Below, in pieces: positions 8,533-16,440 of a DNA stretch of 64,000 nt. The notes beneath the pieces were generated by a model, which saw only the letters and a list, made by a program, of their open reading frames with translations, did not search any database and was not told where the DNA came from. The DNA comes from Bog-756 sp963734395 (GTDB taxonomy: Bacteria > Actinomycetota > Acidimicrobiia > Acidimicrobiales > RAAP-2), in NCBI GenBank assembly GCA_963734395.1, contig CAVTGY010000002.1:434001-498000 (forward strand). The letters are read 5' to 3'. Within the stretch, counting starts at the first letter, position 1. Each line of letters opens with the position of its first letter. The position numbers were made by a program, and so were the translations under genes.

Positions 8533-9201
8533 ATGAACAACGTACCGGCCTACCTGCCGGTCATCGGTACCGTCCACGCCGCGCTTGGCTGCGTGACCGA
8601 CGCGACAGGCCGCACGGTCTGCACCGGCGCGTCGGCTGGGCTCTTCGCGGGTCTGGGCGTCCTTTTGTTCGTTTACCTGGCGATCTTCGTCCTCGGCATC
8701 CTCGCTGCGGTAAAGGTGGTGACCAAGGCGGGCTACTCGGGCTGGTGGGTGTTGATCACAATCATTCCTCTAGTTGGAACGGTATTCGTCTTCATCTTCG
8801 CCTTCTCAACCTGGCCGGTTACCAAGGAGGTGCAGATGCTACGAGCACAGCTGGCAGGGAACCGGGGCTACGGGCGATATGGGGGCAATGGGGGATCTGG
8901 GGGCATGCCCACTGGTGGGCCGGGACAAAGGGGACCGTATTCCGGGGGCTCCACTCCGACTGACCCGGCCTCGACAACACCTGAATCCACCCCCGGCGAG
9001 GAGGCCATGCTGCCTACCTTCGGGGAGTTCATCGCGGGGGGGACGGTGTCTACGGTGGCCCCCTTCGACCGGTCAGCAGCCGGTACGCCACCGTCGACCG
9101 CGCTCCCGCCGGCCGGGTGGTTTCCGGCCCCCGGAGGTGCGCTGGGACAGCTCCGCTACTGGGACGGCTCCACCTGGACCGACCAGTTCCGCGCGCCATA
9201 G
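8533..9201 (+). CDS. membrane protein with C-terminal DUF2510 domain
   Basis: 222 residues; GAGGAGGCGAAC before the ATG at 8533 is an excellent ribosome binding site, so the frame upstream to 8362 is not used. Two helices (AGLFAGLGVLLFVYLAIFVL and WWVLITIIPLVGTVFVFIFA) surround a Gly-Tyr-Ser-Gly-Trp-Trp turn typical of DUF805/DUF5684-like membrane proteins. A Gly/Pro/Ser/Thr-rich linker then leads to the C-terminal DUF2510 tail PPAGWFPAPGGALGQLRYWD and DGSTWTDQF. DUF2510 is a short Trp-rich actinobacterial module of unknown function. A second DUF2510 protein lies immediately downstream on the opposite strand. Confidence 0.78.
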   Translation: MNNVPAYLPVIGTVHAALGCVTDATGRTVCTGASAGLFAGLGVLLFVYLAIFVLGILAAVKVVTKAGYSGWWVLITIIPLVGTVFVFIFAFSTWPVTKEVQMLRAQLAGNRGYGRYGGNGGSGGMPTGGPGQRGPYSGGSTPTDPASTTPESTPGEEAMLPTFGEFIAGGTVSTVAPFDRSAAGTPPSTALPPAGWFPAPGGALGQLRYWDGSTWTDQFRAP

Positions 9202-9235
9202 TCGGCGGCGCACGGACCAACGTGTCATCGGTTAC

Positions 9236-9739
9236 TTAGAAGCACCAGTTAATGGAGCCAACGCTGAACGAGGCCAGGAAGCCCGTCCCTAGAGCACAGG
9301 CCAGCCCGAAGATTGACAACAGGATGATGCCCGATCCGACTGGTTGTTGGGAATGCCGTGTACGTATGCGGGTCACGACTGCGGCGATCAGGCAAGCGAG
9401 CGCCAAGACGATGAAGAGCAAGGGCAGGTAGATCCCAAGCGCAGTTTGATCCCAAGTAAGCGGAGCGTTGCACTGCGTCGCGTTCTGGCCCGCCCTCTCG
9501 CCCCAATCGGCGGTTAACAAGTTGACAGGGATGGACACGAGAACAAGAGCAGCCAGCACCATCAACGCCCGGATGCGGTTGGGGTGTGGCTGGTGTGTGC
9601 CAGGTCCGGTGCTCGACACGTTTGGGACCATGAGCGCCTGATGGACAGTCCACCGACTGCCGTCCCACCATCGGATCGTCCGATCCCCTACTGGATCCGG
9701 GTACCAGCCAGGTGGCGGGCCGATCGGCGACTCGGGCAC
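9236..9739 (-). CDS. membrane protein with N-terminal DUF2510 domain
   Basis: 167 residues. Here the DUF2510 module is at the N-terminus (PPPGWYPDPVGDRTIRWWDG, then SRWT), followed by three membrane helices: ALMVLAALVLVSIPVNLL, GIYLPLLFIVLALACLIAAV and GIILLSIFGLACALGTGF. An extracellular loop with two Cys (residues in ATQCNAPL and the final INWCF) may be disulfide-bonded. The gene converges with the one at 8533-9201, only 34 bp apart. Function unknown. Confidence 0.75.
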   Translation of the reverse strand: MPESPIGPPPGWYPDPVGDRTIRWWDGSRWTVHQALMVPNVSSTGPGTHQPHPNRIRALMVLAALVLVSIPVNLLTADWGERAGQNATQCNAPLTWDQTALGIYLPLLFIVLALACLIAAVVTRIRTRHSQQPVGSGIILLSIFGLACALGTGFLASFSVGSINWCF

Positions 9740-9981
9740 GAGCCGAAGCCTAGGGACGCTTCCGGGCGGGAGGTGGGACTGACAGAGGAGCTAGGCAGAC
9801 ACCTCTGGTGATGCATCCCCGATGGACTGCGACGCGTCCCGCGGGAACGAAGACTCGTCGACGTCGAGACTCCCCACGGCCAGGGGCACCTACCGATCTG
9901 GACTGAGAGGTCGGTCCGGGCCCAGGGAAGTGGGCATGTGCCATACTCGGAAAATGATCGGGTCCCCGACGCGAGACCGAG
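9740..9981. other. intergenic region before the alpha/beta hydrolase
   Basis: 240 bp between divergent genes; no protein-like frame. It must contain the promoters of both the DUF2510 gene (minus) and the hydrolase (plus). CATACT at about 9941-9946 could be a -10 element, but this is a weak match. Confidence 0.35.
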
Positions 9982-10782
9982 ATGCCGGTCACTCGCTCTG
10001 ACAGGCCCGACCTTTACTTTGAGGTGTCGGGGTCCGGGCCTCGGCTGCTTTACGTCAACGGGTCCGGCTCCACCCTTGATGATGCCGGACTGATCACCGG
10101 GTTGCTGGCCTCGAAGTTCGAGGTGCTGGCCTATGACTATCGGGGCCTGGGTAGGAGCGGTGAGGTCACTGGCGGGTACACCATGTCCGACTGTGCCACC
10201 GACGCCGTTTCCGTGATGGATGCCGCCGGCTGGCCCACGTCCCTGGTGGTCGGGATGAGCTTCGGCGGAATGGTAGCCCTCGAGTTGGTCGTGTCCCACC
10301 CCGAGCGCGTCGACCGCCTGGCCTTGCTGTGCACCTCGACAGGAGGCCCGGGCGGCTCGTCCTTCCCGTTAGAAGAGTTGGACGGCCTTGACCCGGCCAC
10401 TCGCCAGGCCCGGCGCCGGACCCTCATGGACACGAGGTTCGATTCTGCCTGGCTGGACTCCCACCCCGACGATCGTCGCTTGGTGGCCGTGATTGAGTCC
10501 CGTGCTTCGGGTCGAGATCCAGATCAGCCAGGGATCCAGGAGCAGTTGAAGGCCCGGAGCAACCACGACACCTGGGACCGGTTGGCCACCATCACCTGCC
10601 CCACATTCATCGGATGCGGGCGCTACGACGGGATCGCCCCGCTCCAGAACAGCGAGGCCATGGCATCGGCCATCACCGGCGCCGAGCTGCACGTCTACCC
10701 GGGGGGCCACGGCTTCTTGTCCCAGGCGCCCGAGAGCTTCGATGACGTCACCAGGTTCCTGCTGACCGCTCCGGTGGCGTAG
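9982..10782 (+). CDS. alpha/beta hydrolase
   Basis: 266 residues with a full catalytic triad: nucleophile Ser93 in GMSFGG, Asp216 in CGRYDGIAP, His243 in GGHGFL. The oxyanion region is YVNGSGSTLDD, where Asn-Gly replaces the common His-Gly. YDYRGLGRSG is the usual strand-4 turn. Members of this group hydrolyse esters, lactones or enol ethers (3-oxoadipate enol-lactonase-like); the substrate here is unknown. The stop codon TAG shares its last base with the GTG of the next gene (TAGTG), so the exporter at 10782 is translationally coupled. Confidence 0.85.
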   Translation: MPVTRSDRPDLYFEVSGSGPRLLYVNGSGSTLDDAGLITGLLASKFEVLAYDYRGLGRSGEVTGGYTMSDCATDAVSVMDAAGWPTSLVVGMSFGGMVALELVVSHPERVDRLALLCTSTGGPGGSSFPLEELDGLDPATRQARRRTLMDTRFDSAWLDSHPDDRRLVAVIESRASGRDPDQPGIQEQLKARSNHDTWDRLATITCPTFIGCGRYDGIAPLQNSEAMASAITGAELHVYPGGHGFLSQAPESFDDVTRFLLTAPVA

Positions 10783-11456
10783 TGGGACAGGCGATCGGGG
10801 ACTCCCTACCGCTGGCCATCGGCGTTGCCATCAGCCCAATTCCGATCATCGCCATCATCCTGATGCTTCTTTCAAAGCGGGCGGGCGTCAACGGTGCCTC
10901 GTTCCTGATCGGATGGTTCATTGGGATTGCGGTCGTACTCTCGGTTGTCGTTGCCGTGTCCGGTACGGCGACGCTTGGTCCTTCCTCCAATCCGACGACC
11001 GGCGTCTCCTGGGTAAAGGTCGGTCTCGGCATCCTGCTGCTCACCGTGGGACTCCGCGAGTGGCGAAAGCGCCCCAAGGGCGGCGAGGCGCCCACTCTTC
11101 CGAAATGGTTGACAAGCATCGAGAGCATCACGCCGCCCAGGGCCGGCGGCCTTGGCGTCCTGCTGTCGGCCCTCAACCCCAAGAACCTCATACTGCTGGT
11201 AGGTGGGGGCATTGCCATCGCCCAGGGGGCGGCAACCACCGGCGAGAAGGCGGTGGCGATGGTCGTGTTCATTGTCATTGCCGTCAGCACGGTGGCGCTC
11301 CCGGTGATCCTCAAACTGACCATGGGCCAACGGGCGGAATCAATCCTCGACGCACTGGACAGGTGGCTGAAGGCCAACAACGCCACCGTTATGGCAGTCC
11401 TCATGTTGGTGATCGGATTCGTTCTGATCGGGAAGGGAATCGGCGGATTCCACTGA
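10782..11456 (+). CDS. GAP/Sap-family (sulfolipid-1-addressing protein-like) membrane protein
   Basis: 224 residues, GTG start overlapping the hydrolase stop by one base. About six membrane helices; MGQAIGDSLPLAIGVAISPIP at the N-terminus and LLSALNPKNLILLVGGGIAI in the middle are typical of the GAP family (Sap in mycobacteria), distantly like LysE exporters. Mycobacterial relatives help move cell-envelope glycolipids or glycopeptidolipids to the surface. Coupling to a hydrolase suggests that the pair acts on one compound. The TGA lies inside a perfect 30-bp palindrome (next entry). Confidence 0.82.
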   Translation: MGQAIGDSLPLAIGVAISPIPIIAIILMLLSKRAGVNGASFLIGWFIGIAVVLSVVVAVSGTATLGPSSNPTTGVSWVKVGLGILLLTVGLREWRKRPKGGEAPTLPKWLTSIESITPPRAGGLGVLLSALNPKNLILLVGGGIAIAQGAATTGEKAVAMVVFIVIAVSTVALPVILKLTMGQRAESILDALDRWLKANNATVMAVLMLVIGFVLIGKGIGGFH

Positions 11457-11480
11457 TCCGTTCTCGAGAACGGATCAGTG
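11451..11480. terminator. perfect 30-bp palindrome spanning the stop codon of the GAP-family gene
   Basis: The half-site CACTGATCCGTTCTC is followed directly by its exact reverse complement, with no spacer: 15 of 15 pairs match. The stop codon TGA is at 11454-11456. In RNA it would form a strong hairpin, so a transcription terminator is likely, but there is no T-tract after it and no loop longer than the few bases that must unpair at the centre. A protein-binding palindrome is the alternative. Confidence 0.6.
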
Positions 11481-11498
11481 CGTATGTCGGTGCACACC

Positions 11499-11592
11499 CA
11501 ATTGCCCCGAACGTCCCGATGGGTATCGGTCAATACCTGACCGACTTCCCCCAATTGGGTCACCCCGGACGACGGGACCATATGCACAATTG
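11499..11592. promoter_or_regulatory. cluster of three CAATTG palindromes upstream of the CmoM-like gene
   Basis: CAATTG occurs at 11499-11504, 11552-11557 and 11587-11592 in otherwise GC-rich DNA. The first two are extended to a 9-bp inverted repeat (ACCCAATTG at 11496-11504, CAATTGGGT at 11552-11560). GGTCA-N5-TGACC lies between them (about 11528-11542). The layout resembles a regulated promoter with several operator sites for the gene that starts near 11640. No regulator gene is next to it. Confidence 0.35.
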
Positions 11593-11645
11593 GTTGCTCG
11601 GCGAACCTGAATACCACTCAATTCAACAACTTGTATCTTTGTGGT

Positions 11646-12440
11646 GTGGGCGCTGACAACTGGGCCGGTTTGGCTGACCTCTTTGCCGATGAGGCCTATG
11701 CCTCGGCGAAGGGGCGGGTGCGCACGTATGTGCTACATCAGCATTTGCTCGAGCATCTGCCCGAGCCACCGGCCACGGTGTTAGACGTCGGTGGCGGCGC
11801 GGGCCATCAATCGTTTCCTCTGGCCCGAGCCGGCTACGAGGTGACACTGCTTGATCCATCGCCGGCGATGCTGGACAAAGCACGACAGCGACTCGAGGGG
11901 TTGCCTGATGAGGCCCAGCGACGGGTGACGCTTCTTCAGGCCGACGGTGAGAGCGCCGTTGACGCGGTGAATGGTCGACGGTTCAACGCTGTGTTGTGCC
12001 ATGGCGTTCTCGGTTACCTCGAGCAACCGGAGCCGCTGGTCAACCAGCTGTGCCGGTGCGCCGCTGCAGGTGGCGTGGTCTCGATCATGGCCGGGAACGC
12101 CAAGACGATGGCGGTGCGCCCAGCCTTGGAACGGAGGTGGGACGACGCCTTGGCGGCGTTTGACGCCACCGGTGAGGTTGGGGTGCTGGGAGTGGCGACC
12201 CGGGCTGACACGGTGGAGCACCTGAGCGCACTCATGCAGAGCCAGGGCGTGGAACCACTGCGTTGGTACGGGGTATGGCTGTTCACCGACTGGCTGGAAT
12301 TCAGTGGGGTCGAGTTGGACCTCAGGGATTCAACGCAGATAGCGGCGATGGCCGCAGTAGAACTCGAAGCCAGTAGACGGGACCCTTACCGCCAGCTCAG
12401 TCGCCCCTTTCATCTCGTCGGGCGCAAAGCGCTGGGCTGA
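11646..12440 (+). CDS. CmoM-like SAM-dependent methyltransferase
   Basis: About 264 residues from GTG 11646 (VGADNWAGLADLF); a TTG at 11631 is also in frame. It resembles E. coli CmoM (tRNA 5-carboxymethoxyuridine methyltransferase): WAGLADLFADEAYASAKGRV at the start mirrors the FDDIAEKFSRNIYGTTKGQL region, then VLDVGGGAGHQS (motif I), LLDPSPAMLDKARQ, LCHGVLGYLEQPEPL, and a tail ELEASRRDPYRQLSRPFHLV that matches the ELE..YCRQEPY..L.RY.H ending. It probably methylates a carboxylate, possibly on tRNA wobble uridine, but the family assignment from memory does not fix the substrate. The gene follows the CAATTG cluster. Confidence 0.7.
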   Translation: MGADNWAGLADLFADEAYASAKGRVRTYVLHQHLLEHLPEPPATVLDVGGGAGHQSFPLARAGYEVTLLDPSPAMLDKARQRLEGLPDEAQRRVTLLQADGESAVDAVNGRRFNAVLCHGVLGYLEQPEPLVNQLCRCAAAGGVVSIMAGNAKTMAVRPALERRWDDALAAFDATGEVGVLGVATRADTVEHLSALMQSQGVEPLRWYGVWLFTDWLEFSGVELDLRDSTQIAAMAAVELEASRRDPYRQLSRPFHLVGRKALG

Positions 12441-12690
12441 CGGGCCGCTCCGGAGCCAATCCCGCATACACAGGATCATCAACCACGACTGCTTGCGTCG
12501 GGAGTCGAATGCGAACCGCAGATCAGCTCCCCCCATGGCGCGTCCCTGGGGATTGACTCGGGTGCACTTGCACTACCGGAATGGGGTGGCGCCGGGCTCG
12601 GGCTGAGCTGGTCAACTGGAGTTAGCTGATCCACCGAACTGTCTTGTGGGGCAGGAGGCATGAGTGGTCGGGTGGTCCTACGCTTGTGAG
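12441..12690. other. intergenic region before the cupin gene
   Basis: 250 bp without a protein-like frame on either strand. TACGCT about 7 bp before the ATG at 12691 could be a -10 element for a leaderless transcript. No other structure noticed. Confidence 0.3.
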
Positions 12691-13118
12691 ATGAGCGAAC
12701 CAGGAGTTACCGATTTTCGGTTCTTACGCACGCCCGCCCTCTTCGGCAGTACTGAAACATGACGCAACTCTTCGTTCTGGGGGACAACCCCGACTCGCTT
12801 GATTCCCCCGCGGTCGTCATGCTCGATCTACCTCCGGGATACGTGCTGTTTCGCCACGCTCACATCTGTCACCGATTCGAGGTTGTGGTGAAGGGATCGC
12901 TTGAGACCGAGGGCAGGATCCTGGGACCCGGCGACATTATGACCGCCAAGCCCGGCGAGTGGTATGGACCGCACGTTGCCGGTCCGGACGGCTGTACGAC
13001 CATGGAGGTCTTCGGAACACTGGACGGAGTCTTCCGTGTCCTGGCCGAGTCGGATGATGGGGCGCACGAGTTCGACTTTCGGAAGGGAGAGATTCCCCGG
13101 GACTACGAGCCCTTTTGA
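12691..13118 (+). CDS. small cupin-domain protein (frame break or coupled leader at 12757-12762)
   Basis: The frame from ATG 12759 gives 119 residues of a single-domain cupin: PPGYVLFRHAHICHRFEVVV supplies the first metal-binding His region, and GPGDIMTAKPGEWYGPHV the second. Just upstream, a separate frame from ATG 12691 (MSEPGVTDFRFLRTPALFG, ending STET) stops at TGA 12760-12762, overlapping the cupin ATG as ATGA. Its last residues read naturally into TQLFVLGDNPDSL, so either one base is missing and the true protein is about 142 residues, or a 23-codon leader is coupled to the cupin. Function within the cupin superfamily (binding, isomerase, dioxygenase) is not inferable. Confidence 0.7.
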
Positions 13119-13359
13119 GGACCTCGCAGTACAGAGAGATGTTCCGTCAATCAGGCGAACTGCCTGTCCCACCGAATGTTGCTAGGGGAGCGGTCTGCTT
13201 CGGCTTCGTGGCCTCGATCAAGGATCGACTCGCGCCCGTGATGTAGCGCCCGTCCCGCTCTATCCGGCGCAGTGACCCGAGCCGATCACGGTAATGCCGG
13301 CACACTCGCGTTCGTGGAGGCGGATCATCGCCAGCCCGATGAGCACATACGCTGCAGGG

Positions 13360-13809
13360 ATGCCGATCGATGGAGAGTACGAACCGAGCTCGTGGGATTG
13401 GGTCCGAGATCAGGTCGCCGAGTATGAGGCGTCCGGCGGTGAGCGGGCAAACACGCTGATGGACACGGGTCTGCCAATCATCGTCCTGACCACATGGGGC
13501 AACAAGAGCGGAAAGGTCCGCAAGATGGCCCTGATGCGCGTCGAACACGAAGGCGAGTACGCCCTCGTCGCCTCGCAGGGCGGGATGCCGACCAACCCCT
13601 CCTGGTACTACAACCTCAAAGCCGACCCGGCCGCTCTGGTGATACAGGATGGTCCCGATCCCCACGACTACGTAGCCCGCGAGGTCACCGGCGATGAGAA
13701 GGCCGTCTGGTGGGAGCGAGCCATCGTCGAGTATCCACCGTACGCCGAGTACCAGGCGGCAACCACCCGGATCATCCCGTTGCTTGTCGCCCGGCGGGCC
13801 GACGTATAG
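13360..13809 (+). CDS. Ddn-like nitroreductase-family deazaflavin (F420)-dependent oxidoreductase
   Basis: 149 residues from ATG 13360, preceded by GCAGGG. The sequence fits the DUF385/Ddn family: WVRDQVAEYEASGG near the start, LTTWGNKSGKVRKMALMRVE, ALVASQGGMPTNPSWYYNL, and a tail WWERAIVEYPPYAEYQAAT. Characterised relatives (mycobacterial Ddn) are split-barrel F420H2-dependent quinone or nitro reductases at the membrane. It is one of several F420-type proteins in the window. The longer frame from 13294 is not protein-like at its start. Confidence 0.85.
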   Translation: MPIDGEYEPSSWDWVRDQVAEYEASGGERANTLMDTGLPIIVLTTWGNKSGKVRKMALMRVEHEGEYALVASQGGMPTNPSWYYNLKADPAALVIQDGPDPHDYVAREVTGDEKAVWWERAIVEYPPYAEYQAATTRIIPLLVARRADV

Positions 13810-14010
13810 GTGTGTCGCACCCGCCTCTCCGAGCGGGCGACAAGGTGCATCGGACTACAAGTTCGGCTCCACCGGACCGATCGACATTCGAAGCTCACTG
13901 AGGACTGTGGTGCCAGTGGCCCAATAGGAGGCAGGGTGACACCGGGCGCCATGCCAGGGCTGATTGCAGATCAGCATCCAGGCCGGAATCGTTCCTGTGT
14001 CACCCACGCT

Positions 14011-14376
14011 TCACCACTCGACGCCGGTGCTGACGCAGAACTCATTTTGCTCGGGGTCCGACATTCTCGCCCATCGGGTACCCCCGAAACTCTGCACATC
14101 GTCGTCGATCCTATGAGCGCCGAGTTCCTCCAACCGGTGAATCTCGGCTTCGAGGTCGTCTGCCACGATGTCGAGGTGCATCCGATTCTTGCCGAGCTTG
14201 GGCTCTGGAACGCCCTGAAGGATAAGCGGTGACGTCGTCCCCTCTGTGGGAACCAGTACAGCCATGTTCGCGTCCGTGTAGTAATCGCGATAGCCGAGCG
14301 CAGCACACCAGAACTCAACGAGCCTCCTTGGCTCTTCGCAGTCGAGCACCAATTCCACTCTTGCCCTGTGTCCCAT
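14011..14376 (-). CDS. VOC-superfamily (glyoxalase-like) protein
   Basis: 121 residues from ATG 14376, with GGAGG about 10 bp upstream. The pattern is that of a glyoxalase/bleomycin-resistance-type fold: ARVELVLDCEEPRRLVEFWC, LGYRDYY, LILQGVPEPKLGKNRMHLDI, EAEIHRLEELGAHRI, and RMSDPEQNEFCV at the end. RMHLDI and the NEFCV region hold the usual second metal ligands. These small proteins are dioxygenases, lyases or resistance proteins; the actinobacterial subgroup seen here has no assigned substrate. Confidence 0.8.
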   Translation of the reverse strand: MGHRARVELVLDCEEPRRLVEFWCAALGYRDYYTDANMAVLVPTEGTTSPLILQGVPEPKLGKNRMHLDIVADDLEAEIHRLEELGAHRIDDDVQSFGGTRWARMSDPEQNEFCVSTGVEW

Positions 14377-14547
14377 CGCCTTTGCCTCCACATCGGAGAA
14401 CTACCCGACCACCAACCACAAGGATACGGCCGCTCGCTTCCGCACGATGGGGAATATCATCTAGGGTCGCCGACGGATCGCGGGTGATCTTGGGCTGTCC
14501 AACCTCCAACATGGGTTTGGACTACCCAACGGAAGTAGGTGTCATGT

Positions 14548-16178
14548 ATGCGCCGAAGGGCCTTCGGGGTGCGTAGGGTCTCGAGATTCGTCGGCCTGGC
14601 CATGATTCTGGGAGTGACCGTGGCCTTGGCGACGCCTATCGGCGCCGGCCCTGCCCGGGCGGCAGGGGCTACTCGGGCTAAGGCCTGGACAGCTTTCGTA
14701 GTCAGCGAGTTCCGCCCCAACTCTGGCACCCCAATCGGCAGGGCCTCGGCAATCGACACGGCCACGAACACCGCCGGGAGACGGATCACGGTCGGACCTG
14801 ATCCACAGAACGTCGCCATCACCCCAAACGGAGCGATTGTTTATGTCGCCGACGCCGGAAACAATACGGTTACGCCGATCGACACCGCTACTAACACCGC
14901 GGGGACACCAATCACCGTCGGAGCTAATCCCGAGGGGATCGCCGTTACGCCCAACGGGGCCACCGCGTACGTGGCCAACACTGGAACCACCACGGTTACG
15001 CCGATCAACATCGCTACCAACACCCCAGGTACCCCGATCACAGTCGGACCCAACCCAGTGGACATCGCCATCACACCGACGGCGCCACTGCTTACGTGAC
15101 CGACGGCGGAACCAATACGGTTACGCCGATCGACATCGCTACAAACACCCCACGGACCCCGATCACAGTCGGACCGAATCCGTTCGGAATCGCCATCACG
15201 CCCGAAGGGTCTACGGCCTATGTGGCCAATGCAACGGTTACGCCGATCGACACGGCTACTAACACCGCCGAGACTCCGATCACAGTCGGAGCCAGTCCGG
15301 GCGGCATCGCCATCACGCCAAACGGGGCGACTGCCTATGTGGCCAACGCCGGAGTGAACTGCTCCAGCAATACGGTTACACCGATCGACACGGCCACCAA
15401 CACCGCCGGGACATCAATCACGGTCGGCGGTTGCCCGCTGTTCATCGCCATCACGCCCGACGGGTCTACGGCCTGTGTGACCGACTTCGAAGGCCATTCG
15501 GTCACGCCGATCGACACCGCCACCAACACCGCCGGGACCGCTATCACGGTCGGTGACAGCCCAGTTGGCATTGCCATCACGCCCGACCAGGCCCCGGTGG
15601 CCCACTTCTCGGTCACCCCGGCCGAAGCGGGCCAGCCCACCGGCTTCGACGCCTCAGCCTCGACCGTCGCCGTCGGCACCATCACCACCTACGCCTGGGA
15701 CTTCGGTGACGGTTCGACGGCCACCACGTCGGCACCTACTACCAGCCACACCTACGCCACACCCGGCACCTTCACCGCCACCGTCACCGAGACCGATTCG
15801 GCCGGGACCTCGACGACCCAGGTCTTCACCGGCCAGACCATGAGCAATGACGGGGGCCCATCCGCCGTTGCCTCCCAGAACTTCACCGTGGTTCCCTCTT
15901 TGGCGATCACCACCAGCTCGGTCCCTCCGGGGACCGTGGGGACCAAGTACTCGACAACACTGCAAGCCAGTGGCGGGAACCCGCCCTACAAGTGGTCAAA
16001 CATCGCCGGCACTCTGCCGACCGGTCTGCGTCTGCGCCGGTCCACCGGCGTCCTCATCGGAAAACCCACCACCACTGGGACCTTCACTTTCACCGTGCAG
16101 GTTGTCGACCGTGAAACGACCACCAAGCCCCACACGGAAAACACTGCCACGGCGATCTTCTCCCTCACTATCACCTGA
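14548..16178 (+). CDS. exported YVTN/YncE-like beta-propeller protein with PKD and Ig modules (frame break near 15075-15096)
   Basis: Starts MRRRAFGVRRVSRFVG, with a signal peptide ending near ARAAG. Then come tandem repeats of about 42 residues, each with TNTAGTPITVG, IAITPNG, AYVAN and TVTPID; these are blades of a YVTN-type propeller. Next is a PKD domain (WDFGDGSTATTS, HTYATPGTFTATVTE) and a putative Ig module (PPGTVGTKYS, GGNPPYKW, LPTGLRL, TGTFTFTVQVVD). The first frame ends at 15099 and the second starts at 15096; they join inside one repeat, so the gene is whole apart from one indel. It is probably a secreted or surface adhesion or binding protein. Confidence 0.82.
14746..15592 (+). 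repeat. tandem coding repeat, about 126 bp (42 residues) per unit
   Basis: Around seven imperfect units, recognisable in DNA by the phrase cggttacgccgatcgacac followed by gctactaacaccgc. Units vary in the loop length after AYVAN. The high similarity at the DNA level suggests recent unit expansion and could also cause assembly indels such as the one near 15090. Confidence 0.8.
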
Positions 16179-16440
16179 ACCCCCGGTCTCTGATCTCGCG
16201 GCGGACTGTCCACTAATTCCGGATCACCCTCCGGCCAGGGTGCCCCCGATGTCTTGCGTTGATCCCCTGAACCCGCAGCCGGTCGGTTGCAGGGCATATC
16301 CGGTGGTCAGGGATTTTTCGCCCGGACCTCTCGTTATTGGCAAGTCTGTGAGCGTTCCCGTGTCCACCCCAGTAGTTTGTGGAGCGCCGTGCATACGAGC
16401 GGTGAGAGCATTGGAGTTCGATCAAGCACTAGGGGCCGCC
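16179..16440. other. intergenic region between the two propeller genes
   Basis: 262 bp. A short stem CCGGA-TCACCC-TCCGG at 16219-16234 is a weak terminator candidate for the upstream gene. No protein-like frame; an open frame that spans the region from 15847 is an out-of-frame extension of the RCC1 gene. Confidence 0.4.

Noticed and set aside
12460..12520. Possible tRNA-like stretch (gtcgaatgcgaacc)
   Set aside because: No cloverleaf can be formed: acceptor and anticodon stems are missing.
14746..15592. CRISPR-like repeated DNA
   Set aside because: The units are in-frame coding repeats of 42 residues, with no short identical repeats separated by unique spacers.
15847..16440. Upstream extension of the RCC1 gene frame
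   Set aside because: This part overlaps the end of the YVTN-like gene out of frame and is rich in Pro/Arg/Ser. A signal peptide starts at 16441.
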